Below, piece by piece: positions 1 through 10,164 of a stretch of 64,000 bases of DNA. The number at the start of each line of letters is the position of its first letter. Positions within the stretch are counted from its first letter, which is position 1. Made by a program: the position numbers and the translations under genes. The DNA is from Antedon mediterranea (Eukaryota > Echinodermata > Crinoidea > Comatulida > Antedonidae): contig NC_092670.1 in NCBI RefSeq assembly GCF_964355755.1, forward strand, positions 27,269,795 to 27,333,794, given 5' to 3'. Under the pieces are notes generated by a model. It saw nothing but the letters and a program-made list of their open reading frames with translations, had not been told where the DNA came from and did not search any database.

Positions 1-300
1 ATGTAACTTTAAAGTGGATTATTACATTTTTTTTTAGGGAATACTTCTTTATAAAAAAACGCATTTTCAATAACAAAACTAGTTTCCAATCCCCCGGTAA
101 TGGAGTAAAACCACCTGCAGCTTATGTAATGAAAAAAATTAACACCATGTAGAACGATCAACAACGAATGTAGGAACGAAAATTGCATCCCAGCTAATGT
201 AGGACTATCGCCAGCTAATGTAGAAAATATATATTTTACAAACCTAAATGTCTAAATCATGTGCAAATGCATCTGTTTACTTAGCTATCCATCTATCCAC
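1..300. other. Non-coding AT-rich sequence, no gene seen
   Basis: I see no convincing coding region, RNA gene or repeat structure in this stretch. It is AT-rich with several short stop-filled frames. It could be intron or intergenic DNA upstream of the retrotransposon insertion. Confidence 0.5.
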
Positions 301-536
301 GTCTCGTAACCGACCAACTTTCTAAAACGACCACACATCGTAAGCAACCAACTCTTTTAAGGGACCGTTTCTCATAATCGACTTCCTCTCTCGTAACGAC
401 AACTTTTTTGGGTGACCACCTCTATTAAACGGCCATCGTCTCTGTTAAGGGATCGCTTCCCATAATCGACCAACTCTTGTAAGTGATCACATCCTCTCAT
501 TATGGACCGCTTCTCATAATCGACCACCTCTCGTAG
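300..536. repeat. Degenerate short tandem repeat, left half (split by LTR element)
   Basis: Variants of the motif CGACCACCTCTCGTAAG recur irregularly about every 15-30 bases. The same motif family resumes directly after the retrotransposon (9117-9425), so the LTR element landed inside one pre-existing repeat tract. Units have diverged strongly, with TCTCGTAA, TCTCATAATCGACC and CTCTTAAG variants. Confidence 0.6.
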
Positions 537-1118
537 TGTAATATAACGATATACTGTTATATTTAAGAAATTGACCTTTGTATCGGAATTCAAATAGGTT
601 CACAAACTTGACCCAGAAAGTCCAGAGGAGAGTTTGTCCAGATGTTTTAATGACCATTTAGTTTATAATAGAGTCCCTAAAGAAAACACTTAGCTTAATT
701 TTGTGACTTTCCCATCGTTAAACCAGGAGTGACTGACACTATTTAAGTACAGATTTGACAGTGTCATCCATCACAGAAATACCTTATTATACCGTTAATC
801 ACTCCCACTTAAACACCCCTGGATCAACTTAGGACCAATCGTTACCCTCTAATATTACGTAGTGACATATGCAAATGAACTGAGCCAATATACTCCCAAG
901 TTTCAGAAGGGCCCAGACACACCTCACAGCCACTTCTTCAGAAGCAGACCTACACACACCACACCTCACTGACAGCATCATTGATTGTCCGTTCCTTATC
1001 TATACTTATAGTTGTATATTGTACTGAAGTATTATACTGAATAAACAATATATGTGTTACGACAGTCAAGCGAGTCAGAGTCTTCATTAGTACCTCAACA
1101 ACGCAACATTATATTACA
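537..1118 (+). repeat. 5' LTR
   Basis: 582 bp, TG...CA ends. An AATAAA at 1040-1045 is a plausible polyadenylation signal. The sequence matches the 3' LTR base for base except at 882. An AT-rich stretch (TATACTTATAG) lies just upstream of the polyadenylation signal. Confidence 0.95.
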
Positions 1119-1136
1119 TGGTGGAAGACCCAAATT
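1119..1136 (+). promoter_or_regulatory. Putative tRNA primer-binding site
   Basis: The bases directly after the 5' LTR start TGGTGGAAGACC. A TGG immediately next to the LTR is typical of primer-binding sites that pair with a tRNA 3' CCA end. I cannot say which tRNA is used. Confidence 0.5.
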
Positions 1137-1259
1137 TCATAAGGAACGGAGTGAGAAAACAAGAAATAAACACTTAACAAGACACGAAGACGAAGACGAA
1201 GACAAAAATAACCATATTTGTTTGAAAGGAGAAAACCAGAAATTTACTTTGACTCAAAA

Positions 1260-1566
1260 GACAAGCTGAAATTATACTTGAATGAGATCGAGACAAGCAG
1301 AAATTTTTATCAAATTATTACCATTGGATGAAGACAAAGAAGATAATCGAGGAAGACACAAAAGACAAGCTGAAATTATATTTGAATGAGATCGAGACAA
1401 GCAGAAATTTTTATCAAATTATTACCATTGGATGAAGACAAAGAAGATAATCGAGGAAGACACAAAAGACAAGCTGAAATTATATTTGAATGAGATCGAG
1501 ACAAGCAGAAATTTTATCAAATTATAACCATTGGATAAAGACAAAGAAGATAATCGAGGAAGACCC
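1260..1566 (+). repeat. Three tandem 104-bp units in the retroelement leader
   Basis: The phrase GACAAGCTGAAATTATA starts at 1260, 1364 and 1468, giving an exact 104-bp period. Units are nearly identical, the third with a few changes. The tract lies between the primer-binding site and gag, in the leader that would normally hold packaging or translation signals. The local open frames over it are low-complexity K/E/D-rich reads and are not called as genes. Confidence 0.85.
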
Positions 1567-1952
1567 AAGCAGAATCAAAACAGAAGCAAGCGGACAAGAA
1601 CTGTTTCGTTTGGACACTTTCAACTTCACGCCGTTTTTTTTTTCGATCGTTTTTTAACATTTACTTTTTTTTTAACATTGATGAACACCTTTCGCATTTT
1701 TTTGAATTCGTTGTTTGAAAAGTTGAACATTGATGAGCACTTTAACATTTCTTTAATTCGTTGTTTGAACATTTAAACATTTTTGAACACTTTTTGCATT
1801 CCTTTAATTCATTTTTAATTGGATCCGAAGCATTTGGGGTAAGTCAAAGCCATTTTGATTTTTGATTTGTAACCTTGATTGAAAAGTGAGAGTTTACATA
1901 TATATACACTAAATTGTTTTTGATATTTGATTAATAATTAATATTATAAAGT

Positions 1953-2918
1953 ATGGTCAACGTTGTTGATAACGAAGTAATTTTAAATGAGCCCGTCAAT
2001 CCTCACCCCGTGCCCCACCTAAGACAAACCGATTTCCTTCCCAAAAGATATGACGGTTCCATAACCGATCACGACCAATGTAGTGCACACTACTTATCGT
2101 TTACCGACTACCTTGAGGCCCACACGTTAGAAAACCCTGTAAACAATGCCCAATTAATTAATGTAATAAGTATTTTTAAACGTAGCCTTCAGGGCCAAGC
2201 TAGACTCTGGATTGAGGGAAAGCAGTTCGATTCACTAGAATCCCTAAAAACCCAATTCATCAACAGGTTTAGTAAAAACAAATCAATCTATGCGCACATA
2301 AGAGAATACGATTCAATTACATACACCACTGGCGACAACGCCGAAAAACACTTAACCAAAATCAAACAAGCCGCAGACAGAATTGGATACGCTGACCAGC
2401 AGATAAAGAATAAATTTATTTCGACCCTTCCACCAAAATGTAGAGCAGCTGTAGCCATGTCCACCCCAATCGATGCCACTATTGAAAATATCGTAAATAG
2501 CACACAAAATTACCTTGACCTTTCCGTAGATGATGCCACACGGGAAGTTTCATTCAATATCAATAAGGAAACAGATAGGCCTAATAGTCTCGAATCGCTC
2601 CAACATGAGATAAATTCTCTCAAGTTAGACATGGCCACAACAAAACGATCCCTTAATGATGATACTCGACGCTCACGTTCCCCCACCCGAAATTATATCC
2701 CAAGACGAAACCGAAGCCCAAGCCCATACAAACCCCGATTCCAGACCCCACCGACCCCAAGATATAGACAACCTCCCCCAACCTGTTATTACTGCGGGAA
2801 ACCAGGCCACATAGCAAGGCACTGCCGACAACAAAACCGCTCTTACGGAAACTATCCCCCGCCATACCCATACCAACAGTCAAACAATTACTACCCTAGC
2901 CACCAGCAGGATTTTTAA
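1953..2918 (+). CDS. gag: Gag-like nucleocapsid polyprotein
   Basis: A 321-residue frame starts at an ATG at 1953 and ends with TAA at 2916-2918. The central part (about residues 45-190) is a capsid-like helical region in the style of Ty3/gypsy retrotransposon gag. An Arg/Ser/Pro-rich stretch follows (about 225-275). Near the C terminus is a CCHC zinc knuckle, CYYCGKPGHIARHC, with C278, C281, H286 and C291; such knuckles bind element RNA during particle assembly. The tail is Tyr/Pro/Gln-rich. Pol follows in the -1 frame with a short overlap, so Gag-Pol is probably made by frameshifting. No internal stop or frameshift is seen. Confidence 0.9.
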   Translation: MVNVVDNEVILNEPVNPHPVPHLRQTDFLPKRYDGSITDHDQCSAHYLSFTDYLEAHTLENPVNNAQLINVISIFKRSLQGQARLWIEGKQFDSLESLKTQFINRFSKNKSIYAHIREYDSITYTTGDNAEKHLTKIKQAADRIGYADQQIKNKFISTLPPKCRAAVAMSTPIDATIENIVNSTQNYLDLSVDDATREVSFNINKETDRPNSLESLQHEINSLKLDMATTKRSLNDDTRRSRSPTRNYIPRRNRSPSPYKPRFQTPPTPRYRQPPPTCYYCGKPGHIARHCRQQNRSYGNYPPPYPYQQSNNYYPSHQQDF

Positions 2919-2955
2919 AAAGGGGACTAGATGCCGCCTATAATCTGGCCCCCCA
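2900..2955 (+). promoter_or_regulatory. Candidate -1 ribosomal frameshift site between gag and pol
   Basis: The pol frame is open from 2900, after a TAG at 2897-2899. The gag frame stops at 2916-2918. Any shift must therefore occur within about 19 nt, in the -1 direction. In the gag frame the region reads GAT TTT TAA, and a TTT tRNA can slip back one base onto TTT with TTA AAA next. Just downstream, GGGG (2922-2925) can pair with a run of six C (2949-2954), a possible stimulatory stem. The heptamer is not the textbook X XXY YYZ phase, so the mechanism is inferred. Confidence 0.55.
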
Positions 2956-5900
2956 TACTAAATACGACAATTTTAAGGCAAAATACTTAGGAAATTCAGA
3001 TAATATTGATTTGTTACTTAACGACAGAAATTACGTTAAAGGAAATTTACCAGATGGTAGAAATGTTTTAACTTTATTTGACAGTGGTTCAACTAGAACT
3101 ATAATCTCACAATCGTACGTTAATTCCTCACTTTATTTATCGCGTTTAAAGCCAGTTAAAGTGAACACAACTAAATTTCGATTAGGTAACGGTGACTTCT
3201 TATATGCCAACCACTTAGTGCAATTCGAATTATTTATCCAAGGACACAAATTTAAAATTTCAGCATTAATCGTTAAAAATTTGACAGGTATTGACCTGAT
3301 ACTTGGAACCGAAACATTGTCTGAACTCGACGGTACTTTAAATTTTAAGGAAAACACATTTCGCATTAGACCAAAGATTTTTAGCTTTCGTCCAGTACAC
3401 AAGATTTTTCTTAAACCCGGTGATACTAAAACAGTTAAATTAAAAGGAAGGGTTCCCGCCTTTGTACGCAATTCTGATGTTGTTCTACATGCAACCACCC
3501 ATATTTCAAAACTTTGTCCATCAGATATGTTAGTAAAATTACACAGAGGAGAAACCAACATTGATATCACTAACAACACAAACAGAAACGTATCTCTAAA
3601 TACACATCAACCTATCGCGAGCCTTCATTTAACCAACCTTGTAACAGTTACTAATGACCTACCAATTGATAGAATAAAGTTGACCAATGACAACGCAAAC
3701 AAGTACCCACATTTAGAACGTACAGACCCATTGCTAACTTTAACCGAGGAAGAAATAATTAGAAAACAAGTTGATTTAAAAGACAGCGTTTTAACACATA
3801 GAGAAAAAGAAGATTTGTATAAAACATTACAACAAAACAGAAACGCATTTTCACTTTATGGTGAACTATCTAGCTGCCCAAACTTCAAAGCTGACATACA
3901 CCTCTCTAACGATGAACCATTTTTCATTCGACCATACTTCGCGACAGACAAAGACAAACATGTTATTGAGGCCGAATTGAACAAATTAGTCAAATTAGGA
4001 ATCTTAGCAGTAGGACACCAATCGTATACTTCCCCTGTCCTTCTTGTTTCAAAGAAAAATTCGAAAGATAAAAGAGTTGTCACAGACTTTCGCTATCTAA
4101 ATTCCAGGATAAAACGTATTAATCACCCATTCCCATTATTAGCCGAAACTCTGAAAACAATAGGTAACGCTAATGCACAGATTCTTAGCGTAATTGATTT
4201 GAAATCAGCGTTCCACTGTGTACCATTAGCCGAACATGCCCAACAATATACAGGTATAGCTTCATATCATGGTGGAAAGCATTATTATTATAAGAGATTA
4301 GCACAAGGATTAAACGTTTCGCCAGGTATATTTCAAGCAAAGATTGACGAAATTTTAAATGAAATCCCAAATTCTAGAGAATTCTGTATCGCCCATCATG
4401 ATGATATTATTTTATTTAGCCAAGACAAATTTGCTCATAAGCAGCACCTCGTTTCCGTTTTACAAGCCCTACAATTAAATGGTTTTAGAATTTGTCCAAA
4501 GAAATGTAAGTTATTCAAGAATAAAGTGCAATATATGGGACACACCATCCTGATTAATTCTTCAGGACACGCATGTATCACACCATTAGGCGACAGGTGT
4601 GCAGCTATCCGAAATTTGCCAGTCCCACGAACCCATAAAGAAACTAAACGATTTATTGGTGCAGTAAATTATGTATCCCATTTTTTCCCTCAAATACAAT
4701 CAATTTTACGTCCGTTACATACACTCGCAAGTAAACGCCGAAAATTTGTTTGGTCTACTGATCACCAGAAAGCATTTGACGAAATTAAACACTTAATGGT
4801 TAAACCACCAACTCTTCAAATGCCTAGAAAAGAAGGTAGATTTACGCTATATAGCGACACTTCAAGAACCGCAACAGGTTCATATTTAACACAAACAGTA
4901 AACGGTAAAGAACACATAATAGGTTATTATTCCAAAATCTTACCACAAGCCTGTCAACGATATAGCGTCACAGAATTAGAGTTATTTGGACTTTACATTA
5001 ACGTTTCAGCATTTCGACATTTACTAAAGGGTTGCGAATTTGATGCATTCGTAGACCACTCAGCAATTGTACAAATTTGGAATTCAAAAGATCAGCCATG
5101 TACACCCCGTTTACAGAAACTAATATTACGATTGTCCGGATACATTTTCCAAATTGGTTATAAGAAAGGAACTGAATTAGTTTTAGCAGATTTTCTCTCC
5201 CGAGCCCCTCGTGACGACGATTCCGAAATTGATCAAGTTGTACCCATTGCATTTAATATTACAGAGACTGAATCTCTTAACCCGATTACAAACACATCTA
5301 CTTGCAGACCAGTAACAAGGTCATACGCCAAGCAAATGGGAATAAATATACCTGACCTACATAAACCCAAACCAGTACAAACGCCCGTCATTAATCAAAA
5401 CCCAGTGACACCAAACACGCGACCTACACCTCAACCTACCGCTACACCACAGATAATCACGAGACAACAAACAAACGCACATCGATCACCGCCTATCATA
5501 ACGCCACCTATCGTAACGCCACCCCCAATACGTAATGTAAACATTCGACAACCTCCAGAGGAACGACTAGTAGACAAAAATAAGCAAAGCAAAGATACTA
5601 CACATCGAAATGTACCAGTTGAATTGTATACATCTCCCAAACCACTAGTACCAAACATAACTGAATTTAAGTCAGCACACATCCCAAAACAACAAGACTT
5701 AGATAGATTAATGGATGTTATTCAAAGAAAGATAATTAGAGATTATAACCTCCCAGTAGATGTTAAACAATTACGCGTTGAACAAGAAACTTCACCATTT
5801 TTTAAGCCAGTTTACGATTATTTAGCTCATGATATCCTTCCAGCTGATAAGAAAGCAGCTCGTGCAGTTCAGAATAAGTCAGAGCAGTACATATTGTGCA

Positions 5901-7624
5901 ACGGTTTACTATTCCGTTTATTTTTCCAAGATAAAGGTGGAGAATTTGTATTGCAATTAGCTGTTCCTGAAAACTTAGCCGAGACTATTATTTCTCAGTA
6001 TCACGACAATTTGTTAAGTAGCCACCAAGGTACGATGCGTACTTACCTTACTATTAGGAAATTATTTTACATGCCCCTTATGTTTGAGAAAGTCAACAAT
6101 TATACCCAAGCGTGTCTTAGATGTCAACAATTTCGTCCCAAAACCGATAAATTACGTCCTTTACACGATCGAGTACCAGCAACTTACCGTCCCTTTCATA
6201 CACTCAGTCTAGATTTTAAGAGTATGCCAACATCACCTTCAGGTTTTAAACATATTATGGTAGTATGTGATGAGATAACTAGATTTTTGATTTGTGTACC
6301 TTTGAAATCCATTGATGCCGAAACAATTTGTGAAGCACTAATTCAAAAGGTCATCAGTATTTTTGGACCCCCATCTCGTCTTATTTCAGATGCAGCAACC
6401 TCCCTTACAGGAAAATTATTAACACTATTATGTAACACCCTTAATATTGATAGGAAAATCATCAGCGTCCACAATCACGGTAGTTTACAAGTTGAACGTC
6501 ATATCCGCACCGTATCGGACCTGTTAAAGGTCAACCTTAACCAATTCGGAACAGATTGGGTTAGATTTGTATCAACAACATGTTATGCTTATAACTCGTT
6601 TTCATCCCCACATCTAGGAAACCACTCCCCTTACGAATTAGTTTTTGGCCGCCAACCTCCAAGTTTGACCTCATTAGCATTTAACCCTATTTCAGGATTG
6701 TCTCATTCCTATGAAGAATACTTTGAACATCTCAAGAAGAAATTTCAAAACATTTCACAGACAATGCTACAATTACAGCGAACACAACAAAACGTCCAAA
6801 ACTCAAAGATTTCCCAACGCTTAGAAAAAAGTCCAATTTACTCAGTAGGACAACTCGTATATTTATACAAGCCAACATCATCATCACTAACAGCAAATTC
6901 AAAGAAAATCGCCGCAGAATGGGTCGGACCATTAGTAATTCATGAAGTACTAGACAGAACACACTACATCCTAGCAACGATTAAAGGAGAAATACTTCGC
7001 GACGTATTCAATTATAACAGACTGAAACCCTGTTTTATGAGAACGCCTAAAGAACGCAAAAATTTTACACATCTACAAAAACTTAAACAATTGTTGAATG
7101 AACCCACTGATGATAATAACGAGAAAATCCAAAACACCATTAATGTAGTAAATGACGAAATCAATGTTGAATTTGTAGACGAACATGATAGAACACCAGC
7201 CCAATTGCAATCCGATACCCTTACACATCCAACTAAAGTAGAACCCCTTAACTTGCAACCTTACATGGACTGTGTAGAGAATAACATGGGATTAGCAGCC
7301 CCATTCCAAATGAAAGAAGAACAAATTAAGGAACAAACTAATCTAATTATGACAGCACCTAATGATTCAAATATGACATTAAACCGAGGTAGATTTAAAG
7401 CAGGACATTTCCAAGTTTTAGTTTCATATTCTAAACCGACTTCAGCTAAACGCAACACCGATAAAACAAAACAAGAATCTAATGATCGCAAATTTTGGTG
7501 GAATATTGACAGATATAACGATACAGATAAATTGATTAAAGAGATCATTAAAGATAAACAGATACCGATAAGTGGATCGCCAAAACGATTCATAAAACGT
7601 TTGTATAATGCAACGAATTACTGA
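2900..7624 (+). CDS. pol: Pol polyprotein: protease, reverse transcriptase, RNase H, integrase
   Basis: The open frame runs 2900-7624. The first potential non-AUG start at 3011 (TTG) is only a convenience; no early ATG exists, so a Gag-Pol fusion is likely. Counting residues from 3011: the aspartic protease motif LFDSGST has D24. Reverse transcriptase follows, with VIDLKSAFHCVPL (D396) and the catalytic pair D464-D465 in AHHDDIILF. RNase H comes next, with LYSDTS (D616) and VDHSAI. A Pro/Thr-rich linker spans about 755-870. Integrase has an HHCC finger (H998, H1005, C1035, C1038) and a DDE triad D1068, D1127, E1162, with 34 residues between the last two. A GPY/F-like module (EWVGPLVIHEV) follows, and then about 180 residues of unrecognised tail. 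The frame is unbroken. The HHDD in place of the usual Y/F-x-D-D is odd. Confidence 0.93.
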   Translation, partial: PPAGFLKRGLDAAYNLAPHTKYDNFKAKYLGNSDNIDLLLNDRNYVKGNLPDGRNVLTLFDSGSTRTIISQSYVNSSLYLSRLKPVKVNTTKFRLGNGDFLYANHLVQFELFIQGHKFKISALIVKNLTGIDLILGTETLSELDGTLNFKENTFRIRPKIFSFRPVHKIFLKPGDTKTVKLKGRVPAFVRNSDVVLHATTHISKLCPSDMLVKLHRGETNIDITNNTNRNVSLNTHQPIASLHLTNLVTVTNDLPIDRIKLTNDNANKYPHLERTDPLLTLTEEEIIRKQVDLKDSVLTHREKEDLYKTLQQNRNAFSLYGELSSCPNFKADIHLSNDEPFFIRPYFATDKDKHVIEAELNKLVKLGILAVGHQSYTSPVLLVSKKNSKDKRVVTDFRYLNSRIKRINHPFPLLAETLKTIGNANAQILSVIDLKSAFHCVPLAEHAQQYTGIASYHGGKHYYYKRLAQGLNVSPGIFQAKIDEILNEIPNSREFCIAHHDDIILFSQDKFAHKQHLVSVLQALQLNGFRICPKKCKLFKNKVQYMGHTILINSSGHACITPLGDRCAAIRNLPVPRTHKETKRFIGAVNYVSHFFPQIQSILRPLHTLASKRRKFVWSTDHQKAFDEIKHLMVKPPTLQMPRKEGRFTLYSDTSRTATGSYLTQTVNGKEHIIGYYSKILPQACQRYSVTELELFGLYINVSAFRHLLKGCEFDAFVDHSAIVQIWNSKDQPCTPRLQKLILRLSGYIFQIGYKKGTELVLADFLSRAPRDDDSEIDQVVPIAFNITETESLNPITNTSTCRPVTRSYAKQMGINIPDLHKPKPVQTPVINQNPVTPNTRPTPQPTATPQIITRQQTNAHRSPPIITPPIVTPPPIRNVNIRQPPEERLVDKNKQSKDTTHRNVPVELYTSPKPLVPNITEFKSAHIPKQQDLDRLMDVIQRKIIRDYNLPVDVKQLRVEQETSPFFKPVYDYLAHDILPADKKAARAVQNKSEQYILCNGLLFRLFFQDKGGEFVLQLAVPENLAETIISQYHDNLLSSHQGTMRTYLTIRKLFYMPLMFEKVNNYTQACLRCQQFRPKTDKLRPLHDRVPATYRPFHTLSLDFKSMPTSPSGFKHIMVVCDEITRFLICVPLKSIDAETICEALIQKVISIFGPPSRLISDAATSLTGKLLTLLCNTLNIDRKIISVHNHGSLQVERHIRTVSDLLKVNLNQFGTDWVRFVSTTCYAYNSFSSPHLGNHSPYELVFGRQPPSLTSLAFNPISGLSHSYEEYFEHLKKKFQNISQTMLQLQRTQQNVQNSKISQRLEKSPIYSVGQLVYLYKPTSSSLTANSKKIAAEWVGPLVIHEVLDRTHYILATIKGEILRDVFNYNRLKPCFMRTPKERKNFTHLQKLKQLLNEPTDDNNEKIQNTINVVNDEINVEFVDEHDRTPAQLQSDTLTHPTKVEPLNLQPYMDCVENNMGLAAPFQMKEEQIKEQTNLIMTAPNDSNMTLNRGRFKAGHFQVLVSYSKPTSAKRNTDKTKQESNDRKFWWNIDRYNDTDKLIKEIIKDKQIPISGSPKRFIKRLYNATNY

Positions 7625-8534
7625 TTTAATTTTTTTTTGCAAGATTTTTTTTTAATTACGACATTTGCTAAATTAATGATAGCATAGTCTACGTATTTGA
7701 TGAGATTTGTTTAGTAATGATGTGATTTCAGTTAAAAGAGAATTGAATTTATGTGTAAGTATTGATTTTGTAACGAGTTTGATAATGATTAATTTTGAAT
7801 TTTGATGATCGATATATTGAGATATTGAAAAGAACGACAATCATTTTGTAACAAATATTTTGTTTAACCTTTGAGTCGTTAATCTCAAGCATTAATTAAT
7901 TGATATACAAGAACAGGAGATTTTCTTAGTACTTTTAATTTTAATATTTTTTAAATTGAGTACAAAAGTCGAATTTGTCGATTGATTGAAATCGTAATTA
8001 CCTGTGAATATAAATGCGTAAATCGATAAAGTTGTGACGATAACGATATATTGTGGATAAGTTTGTGTCAACGGGACACACACATTTGTTTCTTTAAAGC
8101 TTTAAGTGATTAAGTTTGATATTTTGATTTTAGGCTAATCAGCCACAGTTTCTTGAGTTTTATGTTTTGATTTGATGATTTATGTTTGAAGGCCATTAGA
8201 ACGCGATGAGTTGTCGCACGAATTTGACGTATGTTCAATGTAACATACTATTTTTAAGTTTTGTATTTTTATTTTTAACTGATTTATGTTTGATTTACGC
8301 GAATTTTTATACCAAATTCATTTTTGATTTAAATTTTTTTTAAGAGAGAGAAGAGAGAGAATGAAAGTGATAAGGTTACACTTCAGAGTCAATGGTTTTG
8401 GCTAACTCAATTTTTGCTTATATGTATAATAATGTTTTTTTTCTCTTATATAACTTTAAATTTGCATGCCACTATTATAACCATTTTTATATTTTAAATA
8501 GATAAAAAAAAAAAAAAAAAGGGAAACAGAGGGA
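7625..8534 (+). other. Retroelement 3' untranslated region with polypurine tract
   Basis: There is no open frame of note. The region is AT-rich with many TTTGAT/TGATTT words. It ends in a run of A (about 8503-8520) followed by GGGAAACAGAGGGA directly against the TG of the 3' LTR. That is a good polypurine tract for plus-strand priming. Confidence 0.75.
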
Positions 8535-9116
8535 TGTAATATAACGATATACTGTTATATTTAAGAAATTGACCTTTGTATCGGAATTCAAATAGGTTCA
8601 CAAACTTGACCCAGAAAGTCCAGAGGAGAGTTTGTCCAGATGTTTTAATGACCATTTAGTTTATAATAGAGTCCCTAAAGAAAACACTTAGCTTAATTTT
8701 GTGACTTTCCCATCGTTAAACCAGGAGTGACTGACACTATTTAAGTACAGATTTGACAGTGTCATCCATCACAGAAATACCTTATTATACCGTTAATCAC
8801 TCCCACTTAAACACCCCTGGATCAACTTAGGACCAATCGTTACCCTCTAATATTACGTAGTGACATATGCAAATGAACTAAGCCAATATACTCCCAAGTT
8901 TCAGAAGGGCCCAGACACACCTCACAGCCACTTCTTCAGAAGCAGACCTACACACACCACACCTCACTGACAGCATCATTGATTGTCCGTTCCTTATCTA
9001 TACTTATAGTTGTATATTGTACTGAAGTATTATACTGAATAAACAATATATGTGTTACGACAGTCAAGCGAGTCAGAGTCTTCATTAGTACCTCAACAAC
9101 GCAACATTATATTACA
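8535..9116 (+). repeat. 3' LTR
   Basis: 582 bp, the second copy of 537-1118, offset 7998. One substitution relative to the 5' LTR (8880). AATAAA at 9038-9043 would serve the element transcript. GTAG follows directly as target-site duplication. Confidence 0.95.
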
Positions 9117-9425
9117 GTAGTAAGCGACCACCTCTCTTAACAACCACAACTCTCGTAAGCGACCGCTTTTTATTTTCGACCGCCTCTCGTAAGTGATGAT
9201 CTCTTTTAGAAGACCACCATATCTCTAAATGGACCGCTTCTCATAATATACCAACTCTTGTATAAATCACCTCTCTTAAGTGACCACTTCTAATGAACGA
9301 CCTCTCTGTTAAGAGACCGCTTCTCATAATCGATCACATCTCGTAAGCGACCACCTCCCTTATCGACCACATCTTTCGTAAGTGACCACCTATTTTAAAG
9401 GACCACTACCTCTCGCAATCTACCA
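9117..9425. repeat. Degenerate short tandem repeat, right half
   Basis: This continues the repeat seen at 300-536: GTAAGCGACCACCTCTC and variants recur irregularly. It begins with the GTAG target duplication of the LTR element. Confidence 0.6.
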
Positions 9426-10164
9426 TTTTGGCTCACTAAAAAGTACCCGGTTTCCTTAATAGGGTGTCCTCTACATTTTAAAAATAAATAAATTTAACCA
9501 GTATGTAGTGTTAAAACGTATATATTTCCCCTTGTTTATTTTTTAAAAAAAAGTGGCGATTTTTATATCTACTCTGTCGCACATTCACCAAGCGTACACA
9601 ATAATTCTAGTAGGACAATTAATTATTTATACTTTTCAAGTTAGTTTTTTATTGCCTGAGTGAATTATTACCAGATTGAGGGCGTAGTTATTTTGTATGG
9701 GAGGCTGCACTCAATTTGAAGTTTATATGGGGGTATTTAGAATGTAAACACGGTACAATCAGGGAGATGTAAATCTCCCTGGTACAATGTGACACGGAAT
9801 CATCACGGACTGATGGACATTTTTCATAGAAGGTATCTTTTCTCTTTTCAATATTCATTTATCATTGTCAAATAAAAAAAACTAGAAACATAGATAAATA
9901 TTAAAAGTTAATTAATCAGTTGTGCCCAGTGCTTGCCTTAAACGAAAAGTTAAAATATATGGAACGCCAAACTGTAATGTTATTATAATGCATTGATGAG
10001 AATGGTGATGTGAACTGCGGTAATAAATAATAAATAATATTAAAAAACAAAATAAAATTAAAATATTTAAAGAATCCATAATACAGTTTTAAGGTCAATA
10101 GTAAACCTACAAAGAGATTGAATATCATCAATACAATAAACACATTTTTTTTTTTTTTTAACAG
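9426..10164. other. Non-coding; likely intron upstream of the Ginger1 exon
   Basis: No coding segment is recognised. The stretch ends in a long T tract followed by AACAG (acceptor AG at 10163-10164), directly before the first integrase exon, so at least its right end is probably intronic. The upstream exon with the His-His part of the integrase zinc finger is not visible. A small hairpin with direct repeats lies at 9752-9788. Confidence 0.5.
9752..9788. repeat. Tiny palindrome flanked by direct repeats, possible hAT relic
   Basis: CAGGGAGAT and ATCTCCCTG form perfect 9-bp arms around GTAA. GGTACAAT lies on the left and GTACAATG on the right, a shared 7-bp direct repeat GTACAAT. Termini beginning CAG with 7-8 bp duplications suit hAT transposons, but only 22 bp remain. 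Confidence 0.4.

Larger units (their letters stand above)
537..9116 (+). mobile_element. Near-intact Ty3/gypsy LTR retrotransposon (8.58 kb)
   Basis: The element has two 582-bp LTRs (537-1118 and 8535-9116) that begin TG and end CA. A 4-bp direct repeat GTAG flanks it (533-536 and 9117-9120). A purine-rich tract precedes the 3' LTR. The gag-like and pol-like frames are both open. Domain order in pol is protease, reverse transcriptase, RNase H, integrase, which is the Ty3/gypsy (Metaviridae) order. The LTRs differ at only one position that I can find, LTR base 346 (G at 882, A at 8880), so insertion was recent. No envelope-like frame is present. I did not identify the family by name. Confidence 0.95.

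Noticed and set aside
1054-1776. Two short plus-strand frames in the retroelement leader
   Set aside because: They read through the LTR end and the 104-bp repeat; low complexity and no domain.
3133-3579. 148-codon minus-strand frame
   Set aside because: Antisense to the protease region of pol; no domain.
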